Part shown: one piece after another, positions 1-12,084 of the stretch | Position numbering within the stretch: the first letter of the stretch is position 1 | Layout: each line of letters opens with the position of its first letter | From: Labyrinthula sp. Ha | Taxonomy: Eukaryota; Sar; Bigyra; Labyrinthulida; Labyrinthulaceae | DNA length: 24,917 nucleotides | Reading direction: 5' to 3' | NCBI GenBank assembly: GCA_015227615.1 | Contig: JAALGZ010000115.1 | Span: forward strand, 1 to 24,917 | Position numbers and translations under genes: made by a program | Notes under the pieces: generated by a model | What the model was told of the DNA's origin: nothing | Seen by the model: only the letters and a program-made list of their open reading frames with translations | Database searches by the model: none

Positions 1-60
1 ATTAGCTTTTATTTATATTCTCACTCTTGAAATTCTGATAGGAGATAGAATTTCAATGAA

Positions 61-92
<32 letters not shown>

Positions 93-232
93 TATAAACA
101 TAGAAGATCAATTTGCTGACAATACAAAATTAATGCAGTGTTACTTCTTTTATTCATAGCTTCGATAATCACAATCTACCTTTATATTGCTAATCTTATA
201 CGTGTGTCGTAACCCAAGAAATGATTAAGTTG
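1..232. other. AT-rich flank with (TA)n microsatellite
   Basis: No gene is visible here. A TA dinucleotide run of about 26 bases lies at roughly 70-97, directly after a short A run. The segment is the left flank of the hAT insertion. Confidence 0.8.
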
Positions 233-240
233 GTTATAAG
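233..240. repeat. Left target-site duplication of hAT element
   Basis: GTTATAAG here pairs with GTTTTAAG at 2432-2439, 7 of 8 bases identical. Both fit the hAT target preference nTnnnnAn. The one mismatch means that one copy has mutated since insertion. Confidence 0.88.
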
Positions 241-252
241 CAGTGATGCTCA
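241..252 (+). repeat. hAT left terminal inverted repeat
   Basis: CAGTGATGCTCA is perfectly complementary in inverted orientation to 2420-2431. Similarity between the two ends stops right after these 12 bases. Confidence 0.93.
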
Positions 253-446
253 TATCCTGCTGCCCACTAAAAACCGATATCTCATTCCGATCTCCAAATA
301 CCCCCGTAAAATAATGTTAGTGTAAGGCTTCACTAAATAATTGTTACCAGGAGTTCATAATTTTTCCATAATTCTTTCTTGTATGTCCAATCCGGTCATT
401 GTGAAATCGTTAAAATAAGATTATAAAACCACAACTTCGGATAAAA

Positions 447-2213
447 ATGAGCATTGATTTGACAAAGTCTGCCACAGAAATGATCTATGAAGACTCTTCG
501 AGACGAGATCTGATCCTTTTCGCAGTAATTAAACAGAATTTTGACGCTAAAAAAGCCGAATTAACAAAAAAAGCGCACGTATTCAAGCTTCCTTGCAAAC
601 ATTACCCAAGAAAGATGACTTGGTGGAGTAAAAAAGGTTATACTGGTCTCATGGAACACCTGAAAACGCACTTAGACGAAGAAACTATCGAAAAACTAAA
701 AGAAGAACATGCAAGAAAGCGCAGAAGAAAAAGCAAAGATATTCTGGAGTTTATGAACATTGAAAAAAATAATGCTTTCAAGAAATTTATCTGTAACTTT
801 TTGCTACAGAAGAATATGCACTTTTGCTTGTTGAGATCCGAAGAGTTTAAGAATATAAAGAATGTGGATGACCTCGTTTGTGAGAACACGATGAGAATTT
901 ATTTGAAGCGCATGGAACACCTTTTTATAGAAAAGATCAAACAAGAAGTGGATTTAGAACTATTTTGTTTAGTCATCGATGGTTGGGCTCACCAAGGTTA
1001 CAGTTTTAATGGTGTTTATTTATGTTTCGACAAGATGAAGAAGATGACGTTTCGCCTTCTTGGAGTGCTTCCTTTAGAAAAAGAAACCCAGAAAGCAAGT
1101 GACATTGTTCCTTTCCTGAAGAATTTGATGAACAAGTTTGGTCTTGATGAATCACTGCTGGTTGCAATTGTTGCTGATAATACAAACACGAACAAAAAAG
1201 TTTGCAGAGATCTTGGAACGCAGTTTGTGGGCTGTCTTAGCCATCGTTTGGCTCTAGGTGTTAAAGCATTTAACAAATCTGAAACACTGTTAGACGAAGC
1301 TTTAGACAAAGTGCAATTGCTTTTTCGCAAGATCAAGAAGTCAAAGAAATTAACAGCAGCTCTTAGAAAATATACTGATAAAGTTGTTATTCTTCCAAAT
1401 GTGACGCGTTGAAGTGGAAAATTTCTCATGATGAAAAGGTACCTTGAGATTTGGATGTTCTGCGCGCAGATTAAAGATAAAGAAGTTAAAGATCTTATTC
1501 TGGGACAGCGTGATACAAGAATTCTGGAAAAACATCTCGACTTTCTTGCTACCTGCGACCGCTACACAGTTGCTCTTCAGACTTCAAAGTTTAACCTTGC
1601 AGATGGGAAGAAAATTGTTGCAAATCTCTTAAGAGATGTCAATAATAATGATTGTTTATTGAAGTATTTAGAAGATGATGCAGATATTTTGGTTGAGTTT
1701 GGTGCTTTTGAAACTGGGGTGTTTAAAGTTTATTGAGAGGAAGAAGATAAACTTGGTGCAGCGGAAAGAACAGCTTTGTCCAGGTTAGAAACAGATGCTT
1801 CTGAAGAAGAAGCGAAGACTCCACCTGGTGATTCTGTGGCTACAGAGGTCTTTTCTCAGTTAAGAAAAAGCAAAGAGAAGAGTATTTTCGCAGATGTGAG
1901 GTTCATTCCCGCGACTTCGTGCAGTGTAGAAAGATTATTTAGCCAGTGCAAGCTGATTTTTAGTGACAAGAGAAATAGGATGATGCCTGTAACTTTAAAC
2001 AGACTTGCATTTTTGAAGACGAATAAAGATGATTTGATGGATCAAGACATTTATGTTGCTATGAAAAAGAAATTTCCAGGTTTCGATGAGAAGGAAGAAG
2101 GAGAGATGGAGGAACAGATGGAGGAAGAGAATGAAGAAGTAGGAAGAGAAGATTTGACACTTGAGGGAATTTGTTTCTGTGACAAGGAGGTGCATAGCGA
2201 TGACGAAGCTTAA
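447..2213 (+). pseudogene. hAT transposase, interrupted by two in-frame TGA codons
   Basis: It encodes a cut-and-paste transposase. One frame runs from ATG 447 to TAA 2211-2213 (588 codons before the stop), broken only by TGA at 1410-1412 and 1734-1736. In order it shows a degenerate BED-like zinc finger (C50, H71, H75; the usual second Cys is not evident), an RNase H-like core with candidate catalytic D178 in VIDGW and D244 in ADNTN, a C-x2-H motif (C263, H266), and a C-terminal hAT dimerisation domain from about residue 487 (SCSVERLFS...RNRM). The tail is acidic. The first TGA lies after NVTR, where hAT proteins usually have Trp, so it is probably TGG changed to TGA. The second lies before EEEDKL at a variable site. 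TGG is used for Trp elsewhere in the frame, so recoding is unlikely. Confidence 0.9.
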
Positions 2214-2295
2214 GCTTTAAGGGTTATGAATAAGTTTTATCTTTTCTTCATATAAATATATATAAAACAAACGATATTTTGGATTTTTTTTTGTG

Positions 2296-2410
2296 AGTGG
2301 TCGCGGGGACGCCGCAAATTTCCACCCCCCTCGCGTCCCCAGTATTTTTTTCTTATCGTTAAGCGTCCCCACAGATTTCCACGCAAATAGTGGACCCGTA
2401 AAAATCCACA
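2296..2410. repeat. GC-rich subterminal repeats of hAT element
   Basis: GCGTCCCCA occurs at 2333-2341 and 2363-2371, and its inverted core GGGGACGC at 2305-2312. ATTTCCAC-type motifs recur nearby. CCCGTAAAA is found at both the left (about 302) and the right (about 2395) end of the element. In hAT elements such subterminal motifs are transposase binding sites; that role is inferred here. The composition contrasts sharply with the AT-rich surroundings. Confidence 0.6.
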
Positions 2411-2419
2411 AAAAAATTT

Positions 2420-2431
2420 TGAGCATCACTG
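2420..2431 (-). repeat. hAT right terminal inverted repeat
   Basis: TGAGCATCACTG is the exact reverse complement of the left terminus at 241-252. Confidence 0.93.
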
Positions 2432-2439
2432 GTTTTAAG
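2432..2439. repeat. Right target-site duplication of hAT element
   Basis: GTTTTAAG matches GTTATAAG at 233-240 at 7 of 8 positions and abuts the right terminal repeat directly. Confidence 0.88.
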
Positions 2440-3265
2440 TACAAAGAGTTGAGACTGGTTACCCTCCCTCTGAGTTTGAAGACTTCGAGATAATCTTCTA
2501 AGAAATGAAATTATCTTTTAGTTCTTCATCTGTATCTGATGGAATCTTCTTAAGGGAAATTAAGAAAGTACAGAGCAAACCTAACGGGTGCTACAACTGT
2601 TAGAAAACCAAGATAGTTGTTGACTTTTGAAGCTTAAGCAATTGCACCACTGAGCACTCCTCTTGTAGGTTTTCTTCCCGCTTTGTCTTGAATTCATTTA
2701 ACCTGAAAAATATTGTAGACCACTTTCACGAAGTATATCACTTTTATATGTTTGCGCCATTAATATCTCTGTTTAAGGCAACATGCGGTTAATAATACCT
2801 AGGTGCATTTTGTCTTCTAATCTGTAAGGTTTTGCAAATAGCGAGTGAATCTGTGGAAACTAAGTTTTCTCAGTATAAGTTTCACTTTGGTAAAGGAGAG
2901 GTTGTAAAACTTCAAGTATCTTTCCGAAAACTTAAAGTCCAAGAACACTGTAGGTACAGGAACGGGCCTTTGATAAAACCTGAATATTCCAACTAAGGAA
3001 GCATAACTAGGATTTATGTCTTAATTGGATCTCTTTGTTAGGTTATTGCTCCTAAGCCCTCTTTCGCACCCTTTGGAACTCAGCCCCATAGTGAAACTGT
3101 CGTGACACTGTATTTCGAAATGCAGCATAGAGACAAGGGTGCAAACTGAGGATAATCCCTTGTTAGGAATTACGGATCCCTAAACTCAGGCCCACTTTAA
3201 GTAAATGATGGAACTTTCAGGCACCTGAATGCCCCGTCTTCAAAATTAAAATTTGCAAAGAATAC
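2440..3265. other. Gene-free stretch
   Basis: I see no gene. The part around 2940-3180 is somewhat richer in G and C than the rest and has short open stretches in several frames, but none is long or recognisable. Confidence 0.5.
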
Positions 3266-3690
3266 CTCTTTCAGTATCCCCCAAAACACTAAGAATCCTT
3301 AGTCTATTGCTCAAGAATTGTCCCTCGGATTCTCGGATATCCTTAGTTAATTCCTCCATAGTTATAAGTGAATATCTCAAAAATCATCATCCAACTTCTC
3401 AGAATCACCCAGTCAATTCCTTAGAACTTTCCATCTGATTCCTAAGAATTTTCCAATAATCCATTAAAATCCTATGATATTTCCTCATAAATCCTCAGTC
3501 ACCTACTTAGAAATTTTAAGTAAAATACTCATAAATCTTCAATCTATTACCAAGAAATTCTTAAACATGTCAGATTAGATTCCTCTTTCCTCAATGCGGT
3601 TTGGAGACTTACCCAGACTCACTGAGTCACCCAGTTAATGCCAAGAAATCCTTAGGAGTATTCAAGCAGATTTCACTATGCTGTCCTTAG
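3266..3690. repeat. Diverged tandem array, 22-bp period
   Basis: From 3289 to about 3593 the sequence divides into consecutive 21-22 base units, most of which start with CTCA, CTTA or CTAA followed by GAA or a near variant, often with CAGTC- or TAGTT-like bases in the second half and ATTC at the end. Clear unit starts include 3289, 3310, 3332, 3354, 3376, 3398, 3420 and 3442. One looser unit precedes 3289, and about four more with 22-23 base spacing follow from about 3619. In total about 18 units are seen, each well diverged. The unit length is not a multiple of three, so a coding repeat is unlikely. Confidence 0.65.
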
Positions 3691-6600
3691 AAAGTTATGC
3701 CTTAGAAAAAGGGATTTACATTTGAATAATCTAGAGGCGTTTTTTCAATCATTTTCAAGTTTGTTTTTCTTAATTCTTCATTAAGAATATTCCCAAGATC
3801 AAGTAGTACTTAAAGTAATATATTTTTTGTTCTTAGAATTGATAGGGCTGAATGAGCCGAATCTGCAATATGGTGTTTTTTTTTGAGAGCGCAAATTCCC
3901 TTTACCATTGTTTATTACGTAAGACAATGCAATGGTAGTACTCTTTGATCTGATTATATTGGCACAAATACTTTATTCTCAGGGGAAAATATATTACATT
4001 TGCTTTCATGAATTCCCTTTTAGGTGAACTGCAATTTTATTCTAACTTAATTAATGGTCGTCCAGCACCAGTTCTACAGTTGAGTACCGATTCAACAGAG
4101 TTGATATTGAACATGTTTTTGAACTTAGGCTATTTAAGAGAATTATCAGTGAAACAAAATTAATTGATCACAGTTAAAGCGTGAATAGTTAATTGAAATT
4201 TGCTCTGTATTGATCATACAAGCCGTACCTCTCTACTCAACTCAGATCTGATATGGTTAATCTGAAGCTTTAGAAATTGTCCTCTGTAACGCTTACGAGT
4301 AACTCTTTGATGAAAAAACTACACTTCATATCTTACATTTATAATCAAGAAATGAGATTTTTCCTTTTCATGAAGTCATTCTAAAGTTTTCATAGCTTAA
4401 CAAAACTTAGCACCTTAAGAGATTGGCATAATCCGTTAGTATTATACCATAAGTTCTTTACGTATCATTACCTAAATTTGACCTCACTCAGGATCCTCGC
4501 CTCGCAGATGATGACACTGTGAAGATAATTTAAGTACCAATCTTCTATCCTTTTGTTTCTCTTTCCATAATTGTTATTAATGCTCATCTACATAACTATA
4601 GTTCTAGAAACAGATATTGGTTATTATTAGCCGGACTGTATTTTCCAGCTACAATATGAATATTATTGTAACATAATGCCATAACTCGGTAAAAGCCACA
4701 AATATTAGGCAAGAAATATATAAACAGCGATCTGGGAGCCTTAATTTCCCATGAATAGTACAATTTATGTATCTGGAGCTGAAAGCTTTCCTTTATTTGA
4801 ATTCTAGATGCAAGTACTCTTGGCCCTCTCAACTTTCTTCTTTGTTATTATTCTTTGAGCTACCTAACAAAAAATTGATAACTCTATAAAACTAAATAAT
4901 GTTGCTTAGACATTGTGATACGAAATACCTAAGCATTGCCTAAATTAATAGAATGAAATTTCAGCTCCACTCTATTGAAGGATAAACTCCCCGAATTGAT
5001 GAAATAATATCTTTAATATGTATGAAGATTTGAAATCTAATACATTATCAAATTTCGTTAGATTTTCGACTGCAATGACTTTAGAGCTACAATATATTTA
5101 ATGATCAGAAAAAGATTTGTGAAAGGAAAAATGCCACATAAATAAAATTTACTTGCTATAAACCAGAAGAAAGATACTAACCATAGATTAAAGTGATTGA
5201 GTCACGGTGTGGTTGATGTAATCCCATAAATACGGGACCTTTTTTTATGTTGCCCTTAGCAACAAGACTCGCTTAGTATGTAATAACAAACCTCAATTTC
5301 AATTCCAATCCAACTGAGTAAACTGAGTCTAATTTGCAGGTGATTGCTTACTAGCTTTGGTGATCAATGTTTGGAAAACTTTCTGTTTACCTCTGTAGGT
5401 GTCCTGGTGCATTAGTTGAGTAAATGAAATTGGTTGGGACGAGAAAGAGTAAGAATTAATACAACCCACCCCCCCCCCCTCCTTCACCATACATACAGGG
5501 ATTAGTTTCCCAGTGCTGAATAAGGTGAATATATTGCACATAATATTTTAGCACATAGTCTTGATAAACTCTGCCTCACTAAGGGATGGGGCTCTCTATC
5601 TGTAGCAAAATATAATAATATAAATTCCGTATATCCAAATAATACAAAAAAAAATATGAATCTATGGGCTCAGTTGAGTTTTTAAAGGTTTTCCAGATAC
5701 TTAGGTACAATATTTTAATGAATAAGCTTCCTTTCCGTTTATAAAATTGGGAGGGAGGTTTTAATAATATACTTAAGAATATAGTTTTTGGTGGGAGGTA
5801 TAAAGGTTTCGGTTACCTGCAAAGTTGGCAATCTTGTTAAGTGCCTAAGTCTAGAATATATGCCTTCTGCTAACTTGCACTTAAGATTGAGAATTGGAAT
5901 ATACTAAAATTAAATAAAAAATATATTGTGGTATATTAGATAACAATCTGTGAAGAACAAGCTGTCGACTTTTATAAGTACAGTTAAGTATAACTTTCTC
6001 GATTGACATGCTCAGTTTTGAAATACTTTCCAGCTTATTTATAATATATTCAGTTCACTCTAAGGCAAGTGATCAAGAATCAACTTGGTAAAATTGTTAG
6101 TTTGTTGAAGTAGTTTGTTTTAATTACGGTAATATTCCTTATTCCTTTCTTGGTAATGCCGACTGGGTCAGATCATAACAATATTACTTTATTGGGTTGC
6201 ATTTTTAATGTTTATTTTTCTGAGTTCTGATACATCAAGGTTTCTATAATAGGCTGATACTATGAATTAGGTGAATCACGGTGTGACATATAATTGTTCT
6301 TTGTACGAGTCAATAAAATCTGAACTTATATCTTTGGCTATTAAAGAAGAAAAATAAGAAAAATGTTATGTATGGCAATATGTTTTGACTATGTTTTACC
6401 TGCCTGTAGAGGAGAGGTATCTAGCCACCCAACATGGGATATGAATGTTAATGTAATAACCAAAACAACATTCACTGCATAAAACAAACTTCTCGATGAT
6501 TTACACAGTATAAAAAATATTAAATTTTTTATCAGTTTCAAGTTTTATCACAAAAAAATAATGCGAAGAAAAACTATAGCATAAATATATTTGGTTCGAT

Positions 6601-9600
6601 CTGTTAAAGTCTTTTCCGGTCTGCTCAATGCTCTCTAGAATATTTTTTATTTAGGATGCTCAAGGGATTTTCTGAAGACTAAGCAACATTATCAACAATA
6701 CAACATACAAGATATTCTAGTCAGTTTTATACCTAAATAACTTAATAGAAGGCACTTCTACCTTTAATCTTACCAATGGTGTTACCCATATGCTGTTACA
6801 AGTTATTCTCGTGGAGTAACCATACCGAAAGTTTAGAACCCCATGTGAAACATATATACATACAACTCTGTGTAAAATAGCCATGGTTTTATTATGAAAA
6901 TAAATCTAGAATATTATCTTGATCGCTCTTGAAATCACTTTCCTATATATTTTCTTGACATTACATAGGCTTTTCGAACTGCCTCTTTAAACATAATTAC
7001 CGATTATTTTTAAATGATAGTCATCAAATTCAAGATCAATTCATATTTGATTTAATTTACGAAGAAAATGTACGGGGAGAAAAGCTTTCCGTGGAGTTAC
7101 ATTCATAATGAGACTAAGCCAAGAGCACATATATATACTTATTGGGCCCCACCTTCCAGCCCCAGATGCAACTATATTTTCTGGCTTCAAGATACAGAAT
7201 AAAATCCAACACAGAGCAACTAGTAGCTATTAAAAATCTACTTAAATTGATAAGATCATGTGAACGTTTTGCGCTATTGCTCCAGTATAGTCTGTGGACA
7301 TGCAATATCCCACGGCTAAATGCTGAGCAGATGGCTTGACTGATTGCTATTAGTAGGGTTGTTCCTTCTCGATACGATTTTTGTATCAGAAATCAGTTTG
7401 ATAAAAAATATCCAGACTGAACTAATTATAGTAATATCTCCAAGTATTGATATTTTCTTAAGCTTTGATAAACTTTTAAAGTTACATTAGTTTATATGTA
7501 TAAATATCACAATTTTTAAGTTATATTGCACAATATTTCACACTGGTTGAACGGCCCGTGCAGATTTTAGGATTATTTTACACTTAACAGGCAATATTTG
7601 CAATTACGTCAACATGAACGTCTATTTACTTTGATCAATTTGTAGATACGGGAAATTAGATTTTCTATACCGCAAATAGCTATTACTAGCGAGATAGCGT
7701 AATATTTTCAAAAGAAATGTTTGCAGAAAAATTTTCTCGCAATATATTAAGGAAAAATTTTCAAGAGCATATTGAGAGGTATCTTGATAGCTATATCTAA
7801 CTGGGAAAAGATTATTATACTGATAAAAGGAGAGGGAGAGTTATACATTATCAAGATTTAATAATGTCAAGTGTAATAAGAAGGAGGATATTTTGGTCAA
7901 AATATCCAGTTACTCTAAGCAAAATATAAAGTCCTGTCAAATTGACCGGCAATATTTTGAATGTCACTTTATGTTAGTTTAAAACCCTGGAAAAACATTT
8001 GATATACCATGGTTATATATGTGGTATGGCTACTTATAAGGTAGATTATTACACGTTGCGCTGAAATATGGCGCTTTTGATTTTTACTTGATTTAATGTT
8101 AAAATTATAGGAGAAAAGTGATGAAAATAAGAATAAAAAAACGTCAAAGAAAACAGCAAAGGGGCGAATTAAAACTGGAGTCACATCACATAGCGATTTA
8201 TTAATACACAAGTAATAAACTTTCCTCAAAAAAGAAAGTTTATGCCAGTTTGAAGATGTATATCACAATAAACTAAAAAAAAACTACCTGGAATCAAATA
8301 AAGTGCGACGCCAGAAAATCTAAGACAAGATTTTCACCAAAAAAAGGATATAATCCTCATTGAAATCATACTCGGGAAAAGAGAAGAGGATGCTGGGTAA
8401 GAGAAAAGGTCTGTATTATTAAATCAAACTTAACCCCGACACTGGTTGGAATTAAAGAATGTTTAACTCAAAGGTAGAATATAGCGTAAGGTTTTCTTTG
8501 AACACTTTTAATTATTCGAAAGAAGAATGCAATTTATACCAAAACAAACTTTTAATACTTAAGTTGCTTTTTCTACAACAAGAAAAATTGTAAATTCCCA
8601 AATTCTTTTTCATTTCTTCTAATTTATTTCGCGAGGACTTTATTTATACATGTACATTTCAACTATGAACCCACAGGCTCTATTTAAGACAAACCAAACA
8701 ATGCCCCTATACATCCAAACTGAACTAGCACTCTTGATTCGCTCTACTTAAATACAATCTTATTTGCGTTTTCACCTTTAGAATAGGTGCAATAATGTGT
8801 TGGTTCTCTCTGATCCGTTTCAAACAAGTTTTCCGAGAGCTTAAAACACCGCATTCAGTATAGACCATCTACATAAAAGTTGTTTTCTCTTTGATTTTTT
8901 CGCTTCTTGCAATGAAAAACTATTGGCGGATTCACCTAACTCTTTTGACCAGATTTGGTTTGTCTAGTTTTCATTTTAGTAGATATATCAAGATTTAAGC
9001 AGTAAAGTAGCAAAGTAGCACAATCAATCAGAAAAGGTGGTGTATGTCACACCATCATGTATAAAGTCAACGACATAGCCTTTTCGGACTCTGTATTCAA
9101 ATATCCTAGTTTGTAATTGGTAATTACAGATTCCTAATAACTAAGTCCCCAAAAATTTAATGCATTAATAAGCAAACAAGTATAATTATAAAAAAAGAAG
9201 AAGAAATTCGATATGTTTTTATTTCCACTTGAGAAAACAAAGCATTGCTAATTAACTTAAATGTATTCAAAAGTTTATTATGTGTTCAGGATATATTAAT
9301 TTTTGTATACACAAAACTTTAAATTTAAAGGGAAAATAATTAAACAGAAAGCCAAGGAATGCAAATATCAAAAAAAAATACATCTTTTCTTGAAACGGTA
9401 TAGAAGCACTATTGAAGTTCAATATGACCAAAAATTCTTCGGTTGAACAAATTAATTGTCTGTTTACGTGCATAATACTTTCATTTAAAGTCTACTTGAC
9501 TGAAATAAAGAAATGATCCAGAAACCACTGATACGAGAAATATATTTGCAGGCTCAGTTCATTTCTGCTTATACAAATTTTAGAATGCCTACGTTTGTTT

Positions 9601-11590
9601 CTTATCCTTCTTATCTTGTACTTTTGAAGTTTTAAAATCAAATACACAGGTGGGGGTTAAGTTTAGATTTACGTTGATATGGTTCTTCTATATGGACTCA
9701 ATGTTCTTGAGGATTTAAGGTTTTGAATTTTTATAATATTTTTGGGTTTGGATTAAGGTTACTCAAGTTTTGCTTCAAATTGAAAGGAAGGGCGAGCTAA
9801 ATATTTATTGCTGGATATACATATTCACTGTTCTGCAATTTAAAATGGAAACAAGGTAGTGTTTGAGTTTAGGGTCTTGACGTGCTCGAATTATGCTAAA
9901 CTTTGGGTTCATAAACTTGAACATTCAACAAAAGGTGTTAAATTTTATACTTGGTATTTATGTACTTAAAGTATCGACCTAGTATCTCATATTGAAGAAG
10001 TATATGTTACGAACAGAATATTTGCACTTACCATCTTAGACATTATACTTTTCTTTGGTGACTAAAACTTATGTAATCGATCTCGATTTATTGAATCCAC
10101 TTTCTTAAACTTCTCATCTATGTTATTTCTCAGTATAATTCAGACCCTAAGTATGGCAACATATGTCTTCCACTAGCCATTTTCCGATTGTTTGCTTCCA
10201 CATATAATTGTTCATATTCAGCAAAGAGCATTGTGTACGCTACCTCTAATGATCCAAGAGTATTATGTATATTGATTCCAGTTAGTCATATCCTGAAATC
10301 AAACATTGTTTATGCTCCCGGTATCTTTACCCCCTCGCTATCTAGGTTTAGTCTAATACAGAGTATGTCTCTGATGTTTCCATCTGCTTATCAGTCCTTC
10401 TTTTTTTTCAATTTGTACTTGATCCTGGGAGCATATGCTAAGAAAAGTTTAATACTTTGTGTGTTAATTTGTCCAAGATGATCGATTGTACGCTTGATGT
10501 AATCCCCCTAGCTCTATTTTAAATCTGAAGAAATGTGCTTATGTCATGATGTACTACCAGAAACTTCACATTTGCTGTTGCTAAGACCCTTCGAAACTCA
10601 GCAACCATACACAAACTCCATTTCAATTGAAATGTAGGGTCGTCCCTTTACAGATATTTTCACACGTACATCTTTTAACTTTATTGTTTTCTAAGCAGTG
10701 GTTTTATTATATCAACGTACATTCAGTTCATGATGAGGTAAAAACTGATCAAACATCATAAGTTTAATTGTCTGCTTAATTGTGACACTCCTTTCGTTGG
10801 AAATATAAAAAAAAACTAACAAGCTATATTCCTTCATGAGCTAATGTTAACGAAGTTTGAGTCTCGGCCGGAATATATTCTTTATCTCTTTCTAATATTA
10901 TTGGCTAATCCTGGTGGGATTGTTCATAATATAAATCAAGCATACCCTCGAGAAATAAACCGAAACAAGTCGTCACAACAAAGTTTAGAGTGATAATTTC
11001 TCACAAATTTTTTTTAAGCTCAGTAGAGGCATTATCTTTTAAACTGGTACAGATGGAAGTTAGTAACACCATTGGATACTTCGTACATCTTACACAAGAG
11101 ATTTTACCCTCTGCAAAAACTTTAGATAGTGCAACACTGCCATCTAGATTTTTTGCTTCATACTTTTATAGTTCAGGTAATTTAACGTCTAGTATAAAGT
11201 GGCTTAGATTTTTGCTCAACTAAAGTACACACAACTTGGTTGTTTTAGAGAAACGATCGAAACCAGGGAGAACATAGCACGGAGACGATACTAGGTTAAC
11301 CTATCACCTGTGTAGATTTAAATAAAGCCCCAACACATATTTTTATCACTTAATAGTTGAGGTATTCCTGAAAGAGTATCTCATTTGCTTTACCCTTCCC
11401 AGCGCTATAGTTATTATAATACAATTTAAGTATTTCAGCCCTTTGTGGTTACCTGTTGCCTACAGTATTTAAGTGCCAATATTCTTGTCCCCTGATCCTC
11501 ATGGCGTATTTGTAGACTTATAGATTTCCTAAAAATAAGATGTTTAGAAAAAAATGCAAAAAGGTTTCTGTATACCACCACGCGTTCTGC
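3691..11590. other. Long gene-free AT-rich region
   Basis: Nearly 8 kb in which I recognise no gene, RNA gene or delimited mobile element. Open frames of up to about 97 codons occur on both strands, but they look like chance frames: no domain, no conserved motif, and several lack an ATG. The only notable simple sequence is an 11-base C run at 5469-5479. Heavily decayed mobile elements below my recognition limit are possible. Confidence 0.55.
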
Positions 11591-11954
11591 TCAAATGCCC
11601 CTGACAGCCATGCCAATATTTTTGAAGAAGTAAAGCCCTTCCTCAGTTAGTCGCTGTAGATATTTCTCCATGCCCTCTCGTGGATTTACATCGTACTCTG
11701 CATAGTTTTTGGAAATAATGATAAGGTAATATTCTTTTTTTTCAACATTTAACTTTAGATTTAAAAAATGTGTGAAAGATCTTGAAGAGGTTTCAACAAT
11801 TTTACTTCTTTAGTTTCTTAATGTCCATCTTCTGCTCTACTTGACTTAACCATGGTGAAAAATAACATCTTATAATTTTTCCATCTTAACTCATCTTAAA
11901 ATAAACCCAAGAGATGTTCAAAAGCTTCTTATTCTGTGCTGCAGTCGAAACCAT
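11591..11954 (-). pseudogene. Unrecognised coding-like patch, possible broken or spliced gene
   Basis: I do not recognise this gene. On the minus strand an ATG at 11954-11952 opens a 22-codon frame (starting MVSTAAQNKKLL) that ends in TAA at 11888-11886. The same frame is then open again down to about 11802. A different frame is open from 11809 to TGA 11593-11591 (72 codons) and reads like real protein, for example NYAEYDVNPREGMEKYL and EEGLYFFKNIGMAV, with more G and C than its surroundings. It has no ATG at its upstream end. It lies head to head with KIN17, 278 bp from that start codon, so a shared promoter is conceivable. Either the gene is broken, or short introns separate exons, or some of these frames are chance. 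Confidence 0.3.
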
Positions 11955-12084
11955 TGTAAAGTTCTATCTCAACTCAATTTTGACTATTTCCAGTGCTCGT
12001 CGTTGGACTCTGGTCGTTGTTTTTCTCGTCTTCTTGCTTCTCTTTACTTTTTTTTATAATTTAAGCTTTTGTGTTCGACTGGTT

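Larger units (their letters stand above)
241..2431 (+). mobile_element. hAT-family DNA transposon, near full length
   Basis: This is a 2191-bp class II element. It begins with CAGTGATGCTCA (241-252) and ends with the exact reverse complement (2420-2431), and it is flanked by an 8-bp duplication with one mismatch. The CAG start, 12-bp terminal inverted repeats and 8-bp duplication are all typical of the hAT superfamily, and the single internal reading frame encodes a hAT transposase. The right subterminal region (about 2296-2410) is unusually GC-rich and contains short direct and inverted motifs of the kind hAT transposases bind. Perfect terminal repeats together with only two internal stop codons indicate a fairly recent insertion that is probably no longer autonomous. 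Confidence 0.93.

Noticed and set aside
447-2213. Use of TGA as a Trp codon in this genome, suggested by TGA at a Trp position in the transposase
   Set aside because: TGG is used for Trp in the same frame and in KIN17 and RRS1, and TGA ends the cyclo-ligase gene. The second TGA is not at an obvious Trp site. Ordinary nonsense mutation is simpler.
3253-3438. Ser/Ile-rich 61-codon frame
   Set aside because: It lies within the 22-bp tandem array. The period is not a multiple of three, so the frame is a by-product of the repeat.
7969-8229. Minus-strand 86-codon frame with Phe-rich segments
   Set aside because: The Phe/Leu richness reflects A-rich DNA on the other strand. No motif or conserved pattern.
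10188-10481. Plus-strand 97-codon open frame
   Set aside because: It starts with TTG rather than ATG and has no recognisable domain or neighbour support. Length alone is not convincing in a region this size.
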